This document shows positions 10,001 to 17,234 of a stretch of 64,000 nucleotides of DNA, piece after piece. Position 1 is the first letter of the stretch. Each line of letters starts with the position of its first letter. A program made the position numbers and the translations under genes. This DNA comes from an uncultured Acidimicrobiales bacterium (lineage in GTDB: Bacteria; Actinomycetota; Acidimicrobiia; Acidimicrobiales; SHLQ01): assembly GCA_938015295.1 (NCBI GenBank), contig CALLQB010000004.1, forward strand, positions 62,001 through 126,000, read 5' to 3'. Under the pieces are notes generated by a model. The model was not told the origin of the DNA. It saw nothing but the letters and a program-made list of their open reading frames with translations, and did not search any database.

Positions 10001-10576
10001 CTGCCACCGTTCCTCGAACGCCACCTGCGAGCTGATTTCGTCTTGCACCTCGACCGCCGGTGGCAGTTCGGCCTCGACGGGATGTTCCGAAAGCACCCGC
10101 TGCGCGAACCCATGCAGCGTAGAGATGGCCGCGCCGTCGAGGGCATCGAGCGCGGCATCGAACCTTGCTCGGTCGGCTGGCGAAGTGGCAGGTTCGTCGA
10201 CTTCATCCTCAAGCTGGCGTCGAATACGGTCGCGAAGCTCTGACGATGCCTTCTCGGTGAACGTGATCGCCGCGATGTTGTCGACGTCGATGCCCGAACG
10301 AATCAGCGACACCACTCGGGCAACGAGCGACCTGGTTTTGCCTGATCCGGCACCCGCTTCAACGAACAACGTTTCGTCGAGCGCGTGGGCAATGCGGTCG
10401 CGGGCTGTTTGGTCGATAGGCACGAAGTCGGTGACAGCCCCAGTCGCAGGAGGTTGTTCGACGTCGTTGCTTTGGTCTGGCTGGTTTTTCGCAATCGCGG
10501 TTTCGTTCGGCGGTGCGGCCGCCGCCTTGTCGCGCTTCGGTGGCTCGTTGTCGAAGAGCCCCAGTTGTTCAGACAT
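7028..10576 (-). CDS. addA: AddA-like UvrD-family helicase-nuclease
   Basis: 1182 residues. After a charged N-terminal tail, the UvrD/Rep superfamily 1A helicase begins with Walker A AGAGSGKT at 74-81, followed by ITFTEKASSELRDRIR (motif Ia), Walker B LLLDEFQDTD at about 413-422, GDPKQSIYRFRRADI (motif III), TSNFRTT (motif IV), MTIHGSKGLEFP (motif V) and LLYVAATRARDHL (motif VI). The C-terminus holds a RecB-type nuclease with GRAVHGTLQ and VVVDYKTDA. It resects double-strand breaks for recombination together with the B subunit. The start overlaps the end of the B gene by 8 bp, so the two are coupled. Confidence 0.93.
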   Translation of the reverse strand: MSEQLGLFDNEPPKRDKAAAAPPNETAIAKNQPDQSNDVEQPPATGAVTDFVPIDQTARDRIAHALDETLFVEAGAGSGKTRSLVARVVSLIRSGIDVDNIAAITFTEKASSELRDRIRRQLEDEVDEPATSPADRARFDAALDALDGAAISTLHGFAQRVLSEHPVEAELPPAVEVQDEISSQVAFEERWQRFLDQLLEDQGNGNDFLIANAVGVSLDHLQQLARQFNNNWDLVAEHVALHPAATAEPLQLDLAHLVDQLAALTELRDECADPTDRLFQKLDDLEDYVADLRSSFDDIELLERLVHPSVSLKVGNVGKQGSWPATGFSVADVREEVVDTRTAIEEAIAEVANQALHRLAEHVAVWTLDAAEERRTEGRLEYHDLLVRARQLLRNPVSGQTVRATMRERYSRLLLDEFQDTDPIQIELACLIASPDPDGTTPWNELTIPPGSLFFVGDPKQSIYRFRRADINLFLDARTSFADEPVQLTSNFRTTTPIINWVNHVFGRLIQFKEGSQPEYQPLTAVRAAAPGGNPVAVIGRSHPDTADAETLRRAEAADVANTICLAMQERWQVDDGNGGWRDAQLGDITILLPARTSLVALERELERVEVPYRAESSSLVYNTSEVRDLLAVLRSIADPTDELALATSLRSALFGCGDDDLYTFKIEHQGAWNHQTELPETLPHDHPVAEALVFLGELHQSQMWMTPSELLERIVRERRLLELGFTDRRPRDLWRRIRFLIDQARAYAESEGGGLRDYLAWAELQSAEGARVAEAVLPETDDDSVRIMTIHGSKGLEFPITILSGLTTQAQRKRGGVQVIFPGDGEWVIRVKKDLESLDFEKYAALDEQLGFHETLRLLYVAATRARDHLVVSTHHKQRKNAATDLSKLTMAELIACVLDDAPPFEHLDPDDSAVEPPALQPADPLLDRSVWEVELSQALELGARQRVLAATTIAKLASAAAAPPEASAPSLVEDPARDPGLAKDSRNLDLPPWQKGRYGTAIGRAVHGTLQTTDLVNGVGIAETAAAQAAAEGVLGREAIVESLSRSALAATVVREAVSSRYWREMYVAAPLSDDLVIEGYIDLLYRTPDGLVVVDYKTDAVPDDETLLAKLSRYRLQGATYALAVEEATAETVARVVFVFLDEESAIERDVVNLRAAIDEVRATALGGLTSTDSASVLE

Positions 10577-13500
10577 CGAGGGTCTCCGGTTCTACCAAGC
10601 GTCGGAAGGCATCGAGTTCGGGGCTCATCTTTTTGTGCTCCCACTGGCGGTAGCGTTCGGCGGTGCCGAGACGGTCGGGGTCGCAGTAGGGGCAGTTGAA
10701 CTTGTTGAAGGTCGACGGCACTGGCGGATGCGGCGGGAAGACGCCGGCTTCGATGTTGTCGACGATGGTCCGCAGCACGGTGTCGACCGTTGCGGCTACT
10801 TCGGGCGTGATGCGGTAGCCAATAGTGGTGAACTTTGACCGCTCGTTAATGAACCAATAACCCGCCCAGACCTCGGCGTCGGGTCGGCCAACATGGGCAC
10901 GGGCGGCCATGGCATAGACCGGCAACTGCAGGCGAGTTCCGTTGTCGACCGGATTGGTCTCATCGAGGCCTCTGAACTTTTCGTGCTTGCCGGTCTTGTA
11001 GTCGAGCACCACCAGCTCGCCGTCGACGGTCTGGTCGAGTCGGTCGATGCTGCCGATGAACCGCAGAGTGCGCCCATCGCTCAGTTGCAGATCGACCGGT
11101 GGATTGGTGGATCCGGACACGCCGAAGCCCAGTTCGCTTCGCAACGGGTAGGAACGCCACAGTTCGCGGTTGCTGTTGTCGGAGTCGAGGAATTTGTCGA
11201 CGTCGGCCAGGATGCGACGTTTATCGCGCTCCCAAAACAATTTCTTGCCGGTGAGGCCCCGGTTTTCGTAGTGGGTGCAACGCTGATCGGTAAGCGTCTG
11301 CAAACGGCGGCGGTGATCGTCGGTCCATCGCTCGCCTGGGGCTGGGGCCCCGTAGTCGATGACCTCGGTGAAGAAGTCGTCGAGCGACGCGTGGATGATG
11401 TTGCCCCAGTCGAGCGGCGAGATGCGCAGCTGTAGGTCGGGTCGTTCGATCTCGTTGATCTTCAGAATCGATTGCATCAGGTAGCGGTGGGGACAGTCGG
11501 CCCAGCGCTCGAGTCGGGTGGGTGACATGACCGACCGGGGGCCTGCGGGGGAGGGTACCTCGAGGTGCGATAGGTTGCCGTCGAACCGGCTGAAGTCCCA
11601 ATGCCAACGCGCCTGGCGAAGCTCGGAGCCACGGCGGAACGCTGCATTGGTCGACGCGAGCTGATGTTCGAGCGGCACGCCATGGTCGGCGCGGTGCTCG
11701 AGCAGGCTGCGGAGAGAAAACTCTTGGTCGGTCGCGGGGAACGCCAGTCGCGCCAGCCCGCCAGCAAAGGAAGGAACTTCGGTGAGCCAAGGTTCGGACC
11801 GGTGGTCGGCGAGTGTGTCGCCCGCAACCCGGGCGTCGCCAGCGAGGTGCCCGGCAACGGCGAGCAGCCACCTCGAGGCGGTGCGTTCTGTCGAGCGTCG
11901 GAGGTCGCCTCGGGGGAAACAGAGCACGTTACCCATCGACGCTGATGCCAGTGCTGCGAGGAGGTCGCGGTGCTGATCGGCCATGTGGTCGCGGCGCAGC
12001 GGTAGCTGACCGCCCAGCAGTCGGCGTTCGTGATCGGGGAGCAACGAGTCGTCGCGGGGATGGTTCGGATAGATGCCTTCGGCCAGACCGACCACGATCA
12101 CTCGGTCGAGGTCAAGCCCGAACGCTGACGCGACGGACCCAACCAGCACACCCTCGCCGAACCGGCCCTGGCGGCCGAGCCCGGAATCGAGTTCGAGTTC
12201 GAGCGTGCGGCGAAACACCGCGAGACTGGGGTTAGGGTCGACGGTGTCCAAGCTGCTCAGTCGTTCGAGGGCAGCTTCAACTTTTTCGGCTGCCGCAATT
12301 TCGATGGCAGGCCAGCGGTCGCGTGTGTGTTCGCCGCCAACGTAACGGCGGATCAGGTTCTGTGCCCATCGCGATTTCGCGCGCCACGAGGCCGGGATAT
12401 TTGCCGGATCGAGATCGTTGGTGAGTTCGGAAATGAAGTCGAAAAGACTGGTCGCCCAATCGATCTGGCGTTGGGTTTGGCGGATGACCCACTCGCGCCC
12501 TTCGGTGGTCTGTTCGCCTTCGAGGTCGAGGTGGAGATCTTCGACGTGGTGGGTGAGGCGGTCGGACCATTGTTTTACGCCACCGACGATGCCAGCGGCT
12601 CGCGACACGCGCTCCCATGCGGAGGTGGGCACGAAGCGGCCTTCGGCGTCGCGTAGCGACGCGCTGCCAAGCACCATGAAGACGTCGTCGCGTCGGAAGT
12701 CGCGATCGCCGAGGGCTATCAGGCGAAGCAGTGTCTTTCCGAGCAACGCATCGCCGACCGTGCGCACTGCAGCGCCGTTGAACGGAATGCCGGCGGCAGC
12801 AAGTTGCTCGTGGAGTTGACGCGAGTAAGGACGGTCGGTGCCGTAGAGCACAGCTATTCGTTCGAGCGCGACGCCGTCGCGTGCGGCATCGACCACTCGG
12901 CGAACGGCGATGCGGACTTCGTCGTCGGCATCGGCGGTGCTGATGATCTCGCGGGTGTCGGCGCCCAGGGTTGTCGCTTGCGGCTCGGGTGCCTGCTGAT
13001 TGGGCAGGCCAAGGCGGTGCAGGGTGTCGAGCAGCGTGACATCGGCCTTGGGTTCGCCCGTGAACCCGGCGATCACCGTGACCGGTGTGCGGTCGGCGAG
13101 CGATGCCAACATGCGGGTTGCGCCGTTCGAGAGCCGCAAGGGGAGGTGCACAAGCACGAGCCCGAGCTCTTCAAGGAACGGGGCACCGTCGATAGTGGTT
13201 TGGGTCGCGCTCTGCATCAGGTCGAACTCGTCATACCAGTCGTCGGCGAGCAGGGCCCGGGTCGCGCGGTGCACGCGGACCACCTCGTTGGCCCGGCGGC
13301 TGGCACTGGCCAAAACGTCGAGGCCCTCGACGGTGATGTCGCTGAGTTCTCGATGCGCTCGAAGCAGAGCGCGCTCGGTAGAGGGGTGGCCGACGACGGC
13401 CGCGAACATGCCGGGTTCGTCGCCGAGAACCCGACGAATCGCCGCGGCGACGACGGGGGTCGAAACTGGACGCCGCGCTTGCGCCGCAAGCGATGCGGCA

Positions 13501-13748
13501 CCAAGAAGCTCGGCGAGCCGGTAGGGGGTGAGAAAGGTGACGCCGGCAAGGCCTTTGTCGCGAGCGAGCGAACGACGAATGGACAATCCGACATAGTTAG
13601 AGGGAACGATGACGGTGACCGGCGCAAGCGGGTCGCCAGTTTTTTCGTTGTCGATCGCCGAATGCAGCGCTTCGACAGCGGGGGCCCCGACGAGCGCGGG
13701 GATACAACCAAGGGGCATTCCCTCGACAATAGATCGGCGCACCGACAT
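10569..13748 (-). CDS. addB: AddB-like PD-(D/E)XK nuclease subunit
   Basis: About 1059 residues from ATG 13748, chosen because a GGAGAG precedes it; an in-frame ATG at 13808 would overlap the divergent gene. The N-terminal half is an inactivated helicase fold: VTVIVPSNYVGLSIRRSLA stands where a P-loop would be, with no GKT. The C-terminal nuclease contains SPTRLERWADCPHRYLMQS, GNIIHASLDDFF, GSIDRLDQT and ELVVLDYKTGKHEK. AddB proteins normally use four cysteines around this domain to hold a 4Fe-4S cluster. Here the first is present in ADCPHRY and two more in FNCPYC, but the fourth expected position reads Gly. It is the scaffold and second nuclease partner of the AddA-like subunit. Confidence 0.85.
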   Translation of the reverse strand: MSVRRSIVEGMPLGCIPALVGAPAVEALHSAIDNEKTGDPLAPVTVIVPSNYVGLSIRRSLARDKGLAGVTFLTPYRLAELLGAASLAAQARRPVSTPVVAAAIRRVLGDEPGMFAAVVGHPSTERALLRAHRELSDITVEGLDVLASASRRANEVVRVHRATRALLADDWYDEFDLMQSATQTTIDGAPFLEELGLVLVHLPLRLSNGATRMLASLADRTPVTVIAGFTGEPKADVTLLDTLHRLGLPNQQAPEPQATTLGADTREIISTADADDEVRIAVRRVVDAARDGVALERIAVLYGTDRPYSRQLHEQLAAAGIPFNGAAVRTVGDALLGKTLLRLIALGDRDFRRDDVFMVLGSASLRDAEGRFVPTSAWERVSRAAGIVGGVKQWSDRLTHHVEDLHLDLEGEQTTEGREWVIRQTQRQIDWATSLFDFISELTNDLDPANIPASWRAKSRWAQNLIRRYVGGEHTRDRWPAIEIAAAEKVEAALERLSSLDTVDPNPSLAVFRRTLELELDSGLGRQGRFGEGVLVGSVASAFGLDLDRVIVVGLAEGIYPNHPRDDSLLPDHERRLLGGQLPLRRDHMADQHRDLLAALASASMGNVLCFPRGDLRRSTERTASRWLLAVAGHLAGDARVAGDTLADHRSEPWLTEVPSFAGGLARLAFPATDQEFSLRSLLEHRADHGVPLEHQLASTNAAFRRGSELRQARWHWDFSRFDGNLSHLEVPSPAGPRSVMSPTRLERWADCPHRYLMQSILKINEIERPDLQLRISPLDWGNIIHASLDDFFTEVIDYGAPAPGERWTDDHRRRLQTLTDQRCTHYENRGLTGKKLFWERDKRRILADVDKFLDSDNSNRELWRSYPLRSELGFGVSGSTNPPVDLQLSDGRTLRFIGSIDRLDQTVDGELVVLDYKTGKHEKFRGLDETNPVDNGTRLQLPVYAMAARAHVGRPDAEVWAGYWFINERSKFTTIGYRITPEVAATVDTVLRTIVDNIEAGVFPPHPPVPSTFNKFNCPYCDPDRLGTAERYRQWEHKKMSPELDAFRRLVEPETLDV

Positions 13749-13806
13749 GCTCGCATCAGCTCTCCGGCTCGACACAGCTAGCGCAAGCGTGTGAACTAGT
13801 GAGATC

Positions 13807-14079
13807 ATGATCAGCTCCCAGTCGCAGCCTTCTGTACCCACGATTGCGCCAGCTTCGCCGACGCCCACCATCGTCGATGAACCCCTGCTCGAGGACGCCG
13901 AACCAGGCGATCACGATCGATTTTCGCACTACGTGCCGAAAGCAAAATTGACCGAGGCTCTAATTAACGGCACGCCAGTTATCGCGCTGTGCGGCAAAGT
14001 TTGGGTGCCGTCGCGTGACCCGGAGAAGTATCCGGTGTGTCCCGAGTGCAAAGACATCAAAGAGAAGCTGCCGCGCTGA
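13807..14079 (+). CDS. DUF3039 domain protein
   Basis: 90 residues from ATG 13807. The N-terminal half is Pro/Ser-rich and acidic. The conserved part is FSHYVPKAKLTEALINGTPV and ALCGKVWVPSRDPEKYPVCPECKDI, with three cysteines (ALCG, CPEC) arranged like a small zinc-binding ribbon. This matches DUF3039, a family found mostly in actinobacteria, whose role is unknown to me. It is divergent from addB. It precedes the next gene by 32 bp on the same strand. Confidence 0.85.
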   Translation: MISSQSQPSVPTIAPASPTPTIVDEPLLEDAEPGDHDRFSHYVPKAKLTEALINGTPVIALCGKVWVPSRDPEKYPVCPECKDIKEKLPR

Positions 14080-14111
14080 CTCCACCCGGACCCTGAGGTG
14101 TTAGGAGACCT

Positions 14112-14984
14112 GTGGACGCTCTCGCGCAGTATGTGATCATTGGCGCGGACGGCGTCGAGTTATACGTCAACCCGAGCGGTGCGGACACGCTCGATACCGA
14201 CATCTTCTGGGGGCCAGATCGAGGTCTGGCAATGATCCGGTCACAGGACCCGACCGATCAGTGGCACGACGAGGTCTGGTGCCAGGCGGCAGTTGTGGTC
14301 GATATCGCCAAGACGTCGATGCTGATCTTCATCAACGAGATGACCGTCGTGGCTCGCACGGCGTATCTCGATCTGCTTCGAGCAGCGTGGCCAGGTTGGA
14401 CGGTCAGGTGGGCCAACGATCGGCTCGCCGAAGTGCTTACCCTCGCCGGCGTCGACCCGGCGACGGTGATCAGTCCGTTGGTCTGGGATGGCCCAGCCGC
14501 TGTTCTTGAACCGGCGTCGGATTTTGTCGCACCGGCAACCGTGGTGACCGTGCACACCGATCAGACCGAGGTGTTCTTTTCGACTGGGCTGCTGATCGAT
14601 GTGCTGAGCCGTGGTTCAGAATTGGCCGAGTTAGCCGGCGGTGCGACCGCTGCGACGATTAGCCGCCCGAGGGCCGGGCTCCACCTTGAAGTCGATTCGC
14701 GCACGTTGTGGTTCTGGAGCGATGACACCACAACAGGGCTTCTCGACGCGTTGCCCGAGCGATGGCCCGGTTGGACCTTGCGCAACCTCAATGGCGACGC
14801 GTCGATCCATGTCGAGTTGGCCGAGGACGCCATTCAGATCATCGAGCCTGATACCGACGACGTGCTGGCTGATCTTGTCGACCGCCTCGTGCAGGCCAGC
14901 GTCGTTTCGCCCGACGGCGACGAGATGCGTGCGCATCTCGCCAGAGCCTTAGCCGCCATCGGCAAAACCGAAGCCGGCCACTAG
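14112..14984 (+). CDS. Unknown protein with internally duplicated W-rich module
   Basis: 290 residues from GTG 14112 with a good site TAGGAG just upstream. I do not recognise the family. The protein is soluble and acidic, without signal peptide or membrane segment. Two halves look related: MLIFINEMTVVARTAYLDLL then AAWPGWTVRWANDRLAEVL in the first, and TLWFWSDDTTTGLLDAL then ERWPGWTLRNLNGDASIHVEL in the second. It is probably cotranscribed with the DUF3039 gene. It ends at a REP-like element that separates it from a convergent glycosylase gene. Confidence 0.75.
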   Translation: MDALAQYVIIGADGVELYVNPSGADTLDTDIFWGPDRGLAMIRSQDPTDQWHDEVWCQAAVVVDIAKTSMLIFINEMTVVARTAYLDLLRAAWPGWTVRWANDRLAEVLTLAGVDPATVISPLVWDGPAAVLEPASDFVAPATVVTVHTDQTEVFFSTGLLIDVLSRGSELAELAGGATAATISRPRAGLHLEVDSRTLWFWSDDTTTGLLDALPERWPGWTLRNLNGDASIHVELAEDAIQIIEPDTDDVLADLVDRLVQASVVSPDGDEMRAHLARALAAIGKTEAGH

Positions 14985-14993
14985 CCACCCAAA

Positions 14994-15038
14994 GGGGTCA
15001 GGCACTTATGGGGTCAGGCACCTAAAGTGCCTGACCCC
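14994..15038. repeat. REP-like palindromic element, copy 1
   Basis: A 45-bp element made of three 12-bp arms: GGGGTCAGGCAC, spacer TTAT, GGGGTCAGGCAC, loop CTAAA, GTGCCTGACCCC. The last two arms form a perfect 12-bp hairpin, and the first arm is an alternative partner. It sits exactly between two convergent gene ends (14984 and 15050). A second copy lies at 51861-51905 in the opposite orientation with one base different. Likely roles are bidirectional terminator, mRNA 3-prime end protection, or a REP family spread by a RAYT transposase; none is encoded in the window. Confidence 0.85.
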
Positions 15039-15049
15039 TTTACAACCCT

Positions 15050-15937
15050 TTACAGTTTGGCGGGGGACCAGACTTCGAGGCGGGGGCCATATTTGGGGGC
15101 ACTGATGCCGGCGTACTTGAGGAGCAGGGTGACGCGGCCGCGGTGGCCGGCGTAGGGCTCGAGCAGTTCGAGCATGCGAGTGTCGTCGCCACGCGGTTCT
15201 TTGGCCAGCGCCCACGCCACGGTGTTTTTCAAGTGATAGTCGCCGACGGCCACCGCATCGGGGTTGCCGAGAGCGACCTGCATGACCAAGCCGGTTGTCC
15301 AGGGACCGATGCCGGGAAACGCGAGCAGTCGCTGCTCCGCCGCGGCGAAATCCATCTCGGCGATTTCTTCGAGTCGATTCGCGCGGCGGGCGCACTGGAG
15401 GATGATGTCGGCCCGTTTACGCTCGACACCGAAGGAATGAAAGTCGGTGTAGTGCATCTTCGCGAGTTGCTCGGTGGTGGGAAGCAGTTGGATCGGACAC
15501 GGACCCGGCGCGGGTTGGCCGAATTTGGCGCGCATCATTCGGGCGCTGCGGTGCGCCTCACTTGCCTGGATCTTCTGGCCAAGAATCGTGATAAAGAGCG
15601 CCTCCATCACTCGCTCGCTGCGAGGCATACGGAGCCCTGCCATTTTCCGAGAAAGGTCATAGACCACGTCGTGGGCCCGGGGGAGCGTTGCAGGATCGTC
15701 GTCGACGCCGACGACGCCGGGCGATTTCTCGAGCATCCAATCAGCGCCTTCACCCCATGCCTCGGCAACGATCTGGTCGCCGTCGAGGTGGAGATGCACC
15801 GACCCGGCCCCGATAGGCGTGTTGGTCGCCCACCACATGCCAGTTGCCGAACGACGAGATCCCTCGTTGAGCAGCCGAAGAGTCAGCGAGAGGTCGACGG
15901 GTTTGGGGGCAAGAAACCTTCGGATCGTCGACGTCAC
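15050..15937 (-). CDS. DNA-3-methyladenine glycosylase 2 family (HhH-GPD)
   Basis: 295 residues from ATG 15937. The C-terminal HhH-GPD block LLAFPGIGPWTTGLVMQVAL followed by GNPDAVAVGDYHLKN supplies the helix-hairpin-helix and the catalytic Asp (in GDYHLKN), as in AlkA. The N-terminal 90 residues resemble the AlkA N-terminal domain (LSLTLRLLNEGSRRSATGMW). It lacks the four cysteines of an FeS loop, so it is not MutY or Nth. It should excise alkylated or otherwise damaged bases. This is the second AlkA-type domain in the window, after the Ada-AlkA fusion, but without a regulator domain. Confidence 0.9.
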   Translation of the reverse strand: MTSTIRRFLAPKPVDLSLTLRLLNEGSRRSATGMWWATNTPIGAGSVHLHLDGDQIVAEAWGEGADWMLEKSPGVVGVDDDPATLPRAHDVVYDLSRKMAGLRMPRSERVMEALFITILGQKIQASEAHRSARMMRAKFGQPAPGPCPIQLLPTTEQLAKMHYTDFHSFGVERKRADIILQCARRANRLEEIAEMDFAAAEQRLLAFPGIGPWTTGLVMQVALGNPDAVAVGDYHLKNTVAWALAKEPRGDDTRMLELLEPYAGHRGRVTLLLKYAGISAPKYGPRLEVWSPAKL

Positions 15938-15991
15938 AATTGCCCCGGCAGCAGAGCAGTTAACAGGTCAGTCAACAAAGCACGCATTGGC

Positions 15992-16267
15992 TCAGGCTTG
16001 CAGGAGCAGAAAGACAACGCTGAGAAGCAATGCACAGACGCCCATAACGGCGCCCCCCTTGGCCATGCGTTCCGCTTTGGGTTGCTGCTCGATCTCTTCG
16101 TCTTTCAGGTACTTCAAACCAAGGCCAAGCGCAACGATCGAGAATCCGGCGCCAGCCAGCGCGCCTACGTACGTCGCGGTCATGATGATGGCACCGACCC
16201 CAAAGAGCAGGCTCGAGGTGGCCGTATTTTCGCCAGGCGAATCCTCGCGAAAGAGGTTGTCGAACAT
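15992..16267 (-). CDS. Small two-helix membrane protein
   Basis: 91 residues from ATG 16267. Residues about 19-48 (LLFGVGAIIMTATYVGALAG) and 72-90 are strongly hydrophobic, separated by a charged loop LKDEEIEQQPKAER. The pattern resembles DUF4190-like small membrane proteins, but I cannot name it with confidence. It is 54 bp upstream of the glycosylase on the same strand and divergent from the HD-domain gene across a region rich in inverted repeats. Confidence 0.65.
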   Translation of the reverse strand: MFDNLFREDSPGENTATSSLLFGVGAIIMTATYVGALAGAGFSIVALGLGLKYLKDEEIEQQPKAERMAKGGAVMGVCALLLSVVFLLLQA

Positions 16268-16303
16268 CTCGTGATCATAAACCCCAGCCCTGAAGGCTCG
16301 CGG

Positions 16304-16320
16304 ATTGGGCTCCGCCCAAT
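16304..16320. promoter_or_regulatory. Perfect 7-bp inverted repeat in divergent promoter region
   Basis: ATTGGGC, spacer TCC, GCCCAAT. It lies 37 bp upstream of the small membrane protein start on one side and 124 bp upstream of the HD gene on the other. It could be an operator or a leader hairpin. No T tract follows on either strand, so a terminator is less likely. Confidence 0.5.
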
Positions 16321-16333
16321 GTGCGGGCTTCGT

Positions 16334-16382
16334 GAAACTCAGCGGATGGCAGTATATGTCGAGTGCCTATCCGCTGAGTTTC
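16334..16382. promoter_or_regulatory. Long inverted repeat upstream of the HD gene
   Basis: The arm GAAACTCAGCGGATGGCA (16334-16351) is answered by TGCCTATCCGCTGAGTTTC (16364-16382), giving 18 paired bases with one bulged base and a 12-nt loop. A -10-like TATACT follows at 16385-16390. The position just upstream of the HD gene promoter suggests an operator or a structured leader. I see no known riboswitch consensus. Confidence 0.6.
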
Positions 16383-16443
16383 CGTATACTTATACGTTGC
16401 CCGCACCGGTCTTGTTCTGGTGCGTCTTTCACCGGAGCATCTG

Positions 16444-17223
16444 TTGAACCAAACCATGACCGCAGCCGATCGGCTTTCGGAGATCCTTCTTGCCGACGAT
16501 GTCGCCGAGTCTCTTTGGGCGGCTGTCGACTCTGGCGAGTTCGATGAGATCCTGCCGGAGTTCCCGGTGCTGCGGATGGAGCAAGACCCCATCCATAAAC
16601 ACAAAGACGTGCTGTCGCACACCATCGCGGTGGTTGCGAAGACCAGCCCCGACCTGGTGCTGCGACTTGCGACGCTCTTCCACGACATCGGCAAACCAAA
16701 AACCCGTTCGTTCGAAGGCGGTGCTGTCACCTTTCGGCACCACGAAGTCGTCGGCGCACGCATGGCACGCAAACGCATGGCGCAGATGGGTTACGACGAC
16801 GACCTCATTGAGGCGGTCAGCGAATTGGTGCGCCTATCGGGTCGTTTCAAAGGGTATGCCGACGGCTGGTCCGATTCTGCGGTGCGCCGCTATGCCCGCG
16901 ACGCCGGCCCGTTTCTTGGGCGCCTCAACGAACTCGTTCGCTGCGACTGCACTACCCGCAACAAGGTCAAAGCCGCCCGTATTCAGGACGCCGTCGATGA
17001 CCTTGAGCGGCGTATTGCGATCCTGGCTGAAGCCGATCGCAAGGCGGCCGAGCGTCCGGGGATGGATGGTCAGGCCGTTATGGAATATCTCGATCTGCCG
17101 CCCGGGCCCGGCGTGGGCAGGGCCCTCAAGTTTTTGCTCGAGCTCAAACGTACCGAGGGCGATATGCCACGCGACGAACTCGAACGGCGACTCGATGCGT
17201 GGTGGGCCGAACAGCCGAAGTAG
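16444..17223 (+). CDS. HD-domain protein like the C-terminal half of CCA-adding enzymes
   Basis: About 259 residues from TTG 16444, which has GGAG six bases upstream; ATG 16456 and GTG 16420 are in-frame alternatives. The HD site is in HKHKDVLSHTIAVVAKT and LRLATLFHDIGKPKTRSF, followed by FRHHEVVGARMARKRM. The remaining helices, ending MPRDELERRLDAWW, match the C-terminal arm of bacterial tRNA nucleotidyltransferases. Whole enzymes are usually 400-480 residues and start with a nucleotidyltransferase head with a DxD motif. That head is absent, and the upstream region does not encode it. The remaining protein may be a stand-alone metal phosphohydrolase. Confidence 0.8.
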   Translation: MNQTMTAADRLSEILLADDVAESLWAAVDSGEFDEILPEFPVLRMEQDPIHKHKDVLSHTIAVVAKTSPDLVLRLATLFHDIGKPKTRSFEGGAVTFRHHEVVGARMARKRMAQMGYDDDLIEAVSELVRLSGRFKGYADGWSDSAVRRYARDAGPFLGRLNELVRCDCTTRNKVKAARIQDAVDDLERRIAILAEADRKAAERPGMDGQAVMEYLDLPPGPGVGRALKFLLELKRTEGDMPRDELERRLDAWWAEQPK

Positions 17224-17234
17224 GCGCTGGTGCG

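Noticed and set aside
15143-16447. 434-codon frame on the plus strand opposite the AlkA-like gene and small membrane gene
   Set aside because: It is the mirror of well-supported minus-strand genes, with low-complexity charged sequence and no domain; a G+C-driven shadow.
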